Shown: one piece after another, positions 60,501 through 64,000 of the stretch | Layout: every line of letters starts with the position of its first letter | Position numbering within the stretch: position 1 is the stretch's first letter | Notes under the pieces: generated by a model | Told to the model about the DNA's origin: nothing | What the model saw: only the letters and a program-made list of their open reading frames with translations | Databases searched by the model: none | Source of the DNA: Bactericera cockerelli | Taxonomy: Eukaryota; Arthropoda; Insecta; Hemiptera; Triozidae | NCBI GenBank assembly: GCA_024516035.1 | Contig: CM044963.1 | Coordinates: forward strand, 20,390,703 to 20,454,702 | Direction of reading: 5' to 3' | Length of the DNA stretch: 64,000 bases | Translations under genes and position numbers: made by a program

Positions 60501-62153
60501 GGTTTAAAACATCCTCGCCAGTGTCGATGGTGTAAGCAACGTCCAGCGAGGTGAAGACTTCGTGAGGCTGTCATTCCGGCCCAACCCTGGCTGGGCGAGG
60601 GTAATGTGAGGATCAGGTTTGTGAGTTTCTAGCGAATGGAGGGTAACAACCCCGTCGTGATACGTTAAATACTCATATCGAGGGTGAATTCGTATAGTTT
60701 TCATATTTATTTCCCAGAGTTGTTTTTATTGCAAGTTTTCATTTTTATTTCCTGGAGTTGTTGTGATAATTCCTGAATGAACCTCATCAATACAGAGGGT
60801 GAACAGTGTTTTGCTTCAGTGAGAACACACGTTTTTTTTAAAAAATTATCTTCAACAGAAGTTAGATCACTTTTCACTTGCATGTGAAGACATGGAGTTA
60901 AAGGAAAAGCGGACTGCGTGCGCTCTAATTCTGTCCAGCAGTGTAATTAGCTTGATTGAAAATATTTCTACATGCAAGGATTTGCCTTGATTTATTTGGG
61001 TTTAACGTCACTCCGAAGTGCATGCTAATATCACTTAATTTATTTAATTATTCTAACTGACGAGTGATGACACAGCAACTCTAGCTATTGGTAATAATAC
61101 AGAATGAACATCAACTTCACCAATATTACTTCCGATAAATTTCTAATAGTAGAAATTGGAAGTATTTTATTAAAATCATCTCCAAACTGTCTAGTACCTA
61201 ACTATCATATTGACTTAACTAAACTAGTGTCAAACTGGTCTACAATCTGTACATAGCTCCCTGTAACTTTCAATACCAATGGGTTATGCAATAGAAAGAA
61301 TTTAGAGCCAAGCATTTTGCTTGTAAAACTTTGTTATTTCTTGATATCTGTGTTGACCTGTTACACGAAAACAATGCAATAAAACAAGATCTCCAGATTT
61401 CAAAGATAAATTCTTCGAAATTTGGAGATGTTTTCAGTAATTTTATTATTGGTGGAGTTGTACATTCTGCATTATTACTAATAACCAGAAATGCTGTGAC
61501 ATCAGTAAAAATATGTATCTCTGTGGGATTAAGTCTAAGGGCGGAATTCATAGACGTTTTTGTAATACTAAATCACGGAGTGCGCAATGTGTAAGATAGG
61601 TAAAACCAACGCTTAGCAATGACTTGTGATATAGAATTTGTCCATTAATTTCGCCATAAATTTATCTCATTTCTGGCTAGGTGCCAACTAATGTTGTATT
61701 GCTTTTGTGTAGAATCGGACTATGGAAAAGATCGACTCTGGTAATTTTGGCTGAATCATGAATTCTCCAAATTAATACTGAAGTCCAAACTTGTATACTC
61801 GATTTTGTCTCTTATATTCGCCTTAAAAGATGCAGAAGAAATAGGAAATGATACAAACGAATATGAAGAGATTTCTCCAGAATACAAACTTCCGAAAAAG
61901 ATTTTTTTTATGGAAGAGTCGACCTACACGGTAATGGTTTTATCATTTACATTAGAATTGTTTTGTCTTAATTATTTCAGATTGGGTTTATGCCTCAGGA
62001 GACAGCTCTATTTGGTGAATTTACCATTGCCGAAACCTTCCAGTTCTTCGCACGACTGTATCGCATCTCAGATGAACAGTTCATTAGCAAGATGAAGGAG
62101 CTGCAAGATGTGCTAGACTTGCCCCCAGACCACCGGACCTGCGAAACCCTCAG
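57440..62153 (+). CDS. ABC transporter (ABCG/ABCH-like), N-terminal exons, partial gene
   Basis: Three exons, 57440-57546, 59942-60056 and 61981-62153, splice in phase (2, then 0) and end in phase 2 at GTGAGG, so the gene continues past the window. The 131 residues cover the start of a nucleotide-binding domain: VVVRNAYKKYG strand, Walker A GSSGCGKT (41-48), Q-loop IGFMPQE (Q80) and FTIAETFQFFARLYRI, ending ..CETLS just before the expected GGQ signature. The NBD-first layout and the VVVRNAYKKYG/GYMPQE wording fit insect ABCG23-like/ABCH half transporters, ATP-driven membrane exporters of lipids or xenobiotics. Walker A to Q-loop is about 9 residues shorter than I expect for ABCG23-like proteins. 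Signature, Walker B and membrane domain are outside. Confidence 0.88.
57640..57705 (-). repeat. SINE D head fragment
   Basis: AGTAGTCACCGTGCGTGTAA and CACTCGACCAAGGTGTCTA resemble the SINE D head in reverse. Confidence 0.4.
57834..57891. repeat. Perfect 25-bp hairpin in ABC intron 1
   Basis: Arms 57834-57858 and 57867-57891 are exact inverse complements (CAAGAATTAGTTATGAGTTC...), loop 8 bases. A second, diverged copy of the right arm region follows at 57955-58025 (GAACGAATTCATGACTAATC). Confidence 0.85.
58026..58394. other. Gene-free intron sequence
   Basis: Nothing recognised. Confidence 0.35.
58395..59287. mobile_element. Second inverted-motif element carrying the 45-bp satellite
   Basis: TTACGATTCGGCCCAAAAAG (58395) and AACGATTCGGCCCAGTGC (about 58463) at the left. 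TTTTGGGACGAATCATGC (about 59226) and TTTGGGCCGAATCGTGAA at the right, inverted. A relative of the right end is at 61715-61770 (GGACTATGGAAAAGATCGAC). Confidence 0.7.
58540..59025. repeat. 45-bp satellite array, about 10-11 units
   Basis: Unit: TGAGGCATGGCCTTCTATGT, ATTTTACCTAACCCTACTAT, ATTCT (45 bp). Because 45 is divisible by three, long frames stay open on both strands (FLRHGLLCILPNPTI and VGLGKIHRRPCLKNI). These are repeat translations, not genes. Confidence 0.92.
59305..59435 (+). repeat. tRNA-derived SINE B
   Basis: GTAGCTTGATAGATAAGGCG, GACTTGTAACTTGGGGGTCG, GTTTGAGTAGTTGTGATATC, CGCGAAAGTGATTGACAC. Confidence 0.75.
59720..59941 (+). promoter_or_regulatory. Tandem decoy 3' splice sites before ABC exon 2
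   Basis: A roughly 48-bp unit (ATCCTAATAACTTTTCATAA, CTCACAATTTCAG, then CTATGGCTTGCTAGG) repeats so that AG acceptors lie at 59751-59752 (weak), 59799-59800, 59847-59848, 59892-59893 and the real 59940-59941. Each copy has a branch-site-like CTAATAAC, a pyrimidine stretch and the first exon bases. Confidence 0.85.
59942..60056 (+). CDS. ABC transporter exon 2 (Walker A)
   Basis: Completes the split Ile codon and reads YGLLGSSGCGKTTLLKSLVG, then DYGSIDLIVTSKMK before GTAGGT. Chosen over the upstream copies because only this one stays open. Confidence 0.88.
60057..61980 (+). other. ABC intron 2 with repeats and a possible cassette exon
   Basis: 60515-60665 is a deleted 5S-derived SINE (GCAACGTCCAGCGAGGTGAA). 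61125-61170 is a palindromic CTTCCGATAAATTTC piece. 61715-61770 is the end of the satellite-bearing element. 61784-61929 is an open stretch rich in charged residues (DAEEIGNDTNEYEEISPEYK), ending ACG|GTAATG in the right phase for exon 3, but it lacks a convincing acceptor. Confidence 0.45.
61981..62153 (+). CDS. ABC transporter exon 3 (Q-loop)
   Basis: After TTATTTCAG. IGFMPQETALFGEFTIAETF ... LDLPPDHRTCETLS. Donor CTCAG|GTGAGG. The next exon should begin with the GGQ signature. Confidence 0.9.
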
Positions 62154-62224
62154 GTGAGGCTTTAAAAAAAAAAAAAACACAGATCTAATACTTTTGGTTA
62201 ATGTGCCTATTAAAATAGAGAGGG

Positions 62225-62560
62225 CTCCCTTAAGTGGTTTGGTGTTAGGGAGTGCATCCAGTACCATTCAGCCATAAAATGTGGAATTAGGAGTGACAGA
62301 ACCAACCAATCTCGACCATTTTGTAGCCATGAAGCTGCTGTTTGCGGTCTGTGGTATTGTAGCTTGCCCATTCCGTAGTATAACCCCCCTCTGATGGGCG
62401 AGAAGTGACACAATACTTCCCACTTAGGTGCTGGGTCAACACGAGCGTACCAGAAGGTACCCCTTACAAGCAATAATTGTAACCAAATTAGGAATAAAAA
62501 AATTTGTCGGCACGGGGGATCGCATCCAGGACCTTCGATCTCTGGTGCGGTGGTCACTCG
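62225..62560 (-). repeat. TCAACCATGAG-type repeat end and SINE S1
   Basis: 62225-62320: AGGGAGTGCATCCAGTACC, ACCAACCAATCTCGACCA. 62325-62560: S1 reversed, from GTAGCCATGAAGCTGC through CTGATGGGCGAGAAGTGAC and ACTTCCCACTTAGGTGCTGG to the tRNA-like GATCGCATCCAGGACC. Confidence 0.65.
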
Positions 62561-62619
62561 AATTGTAAATACTGAACCATATTTATTTTCGTTAAATGGT
62601 ACAGATAAATTTAACCAAG

Positions 62620-63030
62620 TTTGGGTGGAAGAGATTGCCATAGGAAATAACTCCGCCCTTCAGTTAGGACATCTGTATACAGGGTGTCCCGTATACAGAT
62701 GCAAATATTTTGAGGGTAGGTTCAGCCCACCGTGGACTATCATATGAGCGAAACTTGCAGTGGGGCATTTTGCTTCGTTAAAGAGTTATGGCCAAATCCC
62801 TGTTTTTCCCACAGGTCTAGAGGTCACTTAGATCGATGCACGTTTTTAAAGAAATGGTAGCCAGTAAGTAATTTTTGACTTCATGTATGGATAGTCATGC
62901 ATATTTCCCTTGAAATGCAGTTGGTTGCATGAAAAAATATTGAAAGACCAGAGAGATATTTAATCATAAGTTCAATATTTTTCTAAAATTCGATTTTTCC
63001 CTGTTTTCCCTTTCGTGAATTTAGAGTACT
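62620..63030 (+). repeat. Family T tail cut by an ACAGGGTGTCCC repeat
   Basis: 62620-62676: TTGGGTGGAAGAGATTGCCA ... CCGCCCTTCAGTTAGG. 62677-63030: same repeat as 51687-52160 without the nested MITE. Confidence 0.75.
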
Positions 63031-63309
63031 TCTACAATTGCAATTCTGCGTATCACTAGATAAAAAAATACCCTTTGCTATTTTGTTTCAATAAATACAA
63101 AGTTCTTTCAGACGCGTGAAGGAACGAATGAGATACGCCTTATCAAACGGCACCAGAAGGAGAGAAACACATCTTTCAAATTTTGAATCTGGGCGCTATT
63201 GCATTTTGAAGAACACTCGATGCCTGAAGCGGTCTGTGTGACTATTTTTGTGCCAACTGCAAGTTATAAATGAAAATTTCTTGAGTACAATTAGTTCTAT
63301 TAACCAACT
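63031..63309. other. Gene-free
   Basis: Nothing recognised. No ABC signature exon here. Confidence 0.4.
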
Positions 63310-64000
63310 ACACTCATCATCAAAAAATTCGGGGCAAGAAAAATTTCAAAGTTGAGGATTTTTTTAATTTTTTCTCTACATCCTGTAATTTTTTGAATGA
63401 CACGAAAAGAAAGGTAATTTTGTTGTCAAGCAGGATCAATGTTTAGTTTTAAAAAAGTTCCACTACCTAAAAATAGAAAAATAAAGTACTTCAGAAGGTC
63501 TAAATTCCATGAAAACATCAATTTTCAAAATCAATGTATTTTACTTTTCACAAGGTATTTTTTCACACGTGATTATGATTAGTATTTGCTGTTGCAACCT
63601 CTCGCTTCAATAACAGCCTGCATTCTGTTTCTCATCGACAGAATAAGATTCCTCACGACTTCCTGAGGAATATCCTGTTATTCGTCAAGGAGTGCTTGTT
63701 TGAGCTCCCTGTGGTTCTGGGGGGGGGGGCTGGTTTTCGAGCGCGGACCCGACGTTTTAACTCGTCCCATAGGTGTTCGATTGGATTCATGTCGGGGCTG
63801 TTGGCGGGCCAGTCCAGCGTGCGAATGCCAGCCTCCCGAAGAAAATCTGTAACCACGCGTGCAGTGTGAGGTCTGGCGTTATCCTGCATAAGGATGAAAC
63901 TGTTGCCGACTTGGTCAATGTAAGTTCGTCAACAGTTAGAAGACGGTTGAAGGAGAAAAAATTAAGGCCAAGAAGGAAAGCCACAGGCCCCAAACTCACC
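63310..64000 (-). pseudogene. Tc1-like transposon with decayed transposase, cut by window edge
   Basis: The right end carries CACTCATCATCAAAAAATTC, typical of Tc1-like termini. On the minus strand, RTYIDQVGNSFILMQDNARP, then HTARVVTDFLREAGIRTLDW and SPDMNPIEHLWDELKRRVRA give the second and third catalytic acids of the DD34E transposase. After KPAP the frame is lost at a run of nine or ten G (63720-63729). The true tail (RELKQALLDE, stop, QDIPQEVVRNLI, SMRNRMQAVIEARGCNSKY) follows in another frame to about 63578. Upstream, part of the domain is deleted and a stop occurs. Inactive. Confidence 0.85.

Noticed and set aside
63787..63999. 70-residue minus-strand frame at the right edge
   Set aside because: Out of frame with the transposase motifs. 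The recognised MQDNARPHTA block lies in another frame.

Overview
The window is eukaryotic, AT-rich, intron-bearing nuclear DNA from an arthropod, most likely an insect. Two spliced host gene loci and two intronless-CDS genes lie in a dense bed of SINEs, non-LTR retrotransposon tails, Helitrons, hAT elements, foldback elements and minisatellites. A planthopper-like hemipteran is my guess. It rests on the expansion of CHK/EcKinase-like genes and on the overall look of the repeats, not on a diagnostic gene.

Layout. 1-3333: a broken non-LTR retrotransposon on the minus strand, with a zinc finger, reverse transcriptase and a restriction-like endonuclease. 3334-21100: gene-free repeat land holding SINEs (including 5S-rRNA-derived ones), Helitrons, a LINE remnant and two adjacent long inverted repeats of about 0.9 and 1.8 kb. 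21379-35167: a six-exon plus-strand CHK kinase-like gene, with introns full of repeats, a tandemly duplicated exon 5, a tandem array grown from its 3' end, and a likely frameshift near its C-terminus. 38351-39652 and 41469-42872: two minus-strand paralogues of that gene with uninterrupted coding regions. 43000-57400: repeats only, including two hAT elements with perfect 8-bp target duplications. One hAT contains a SINE, and that SINE contains a sequence with every element of a type I hammerhead ribozyme. 57440-62153: the first three exons of an insect ABC transporter (ABCG/ABCH-like). The gene continues past the window. Its second exon is preceded by several tandem decoy copies of its own splice acceptor. 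63310-64000: a decayed Tc1-like transposon.

How the parts work together. The three CHK genes are one paralogue cluster, probably small-molecule (ecdysteroid or xenobiotic) kinases. The ABC protein is a membrane exporter, so the neighbourhood would suit detoxification, but co-function is inference. The strongest unusual signals are the hammerhead ribozyme repeat at 49646-49820 and its decayed relative at 33155-33350, the poison-acceptor array at 59720-59941, the 45-bp satellite carried inside two inverted-motif elements, and the head-to-tail long foldbacks.
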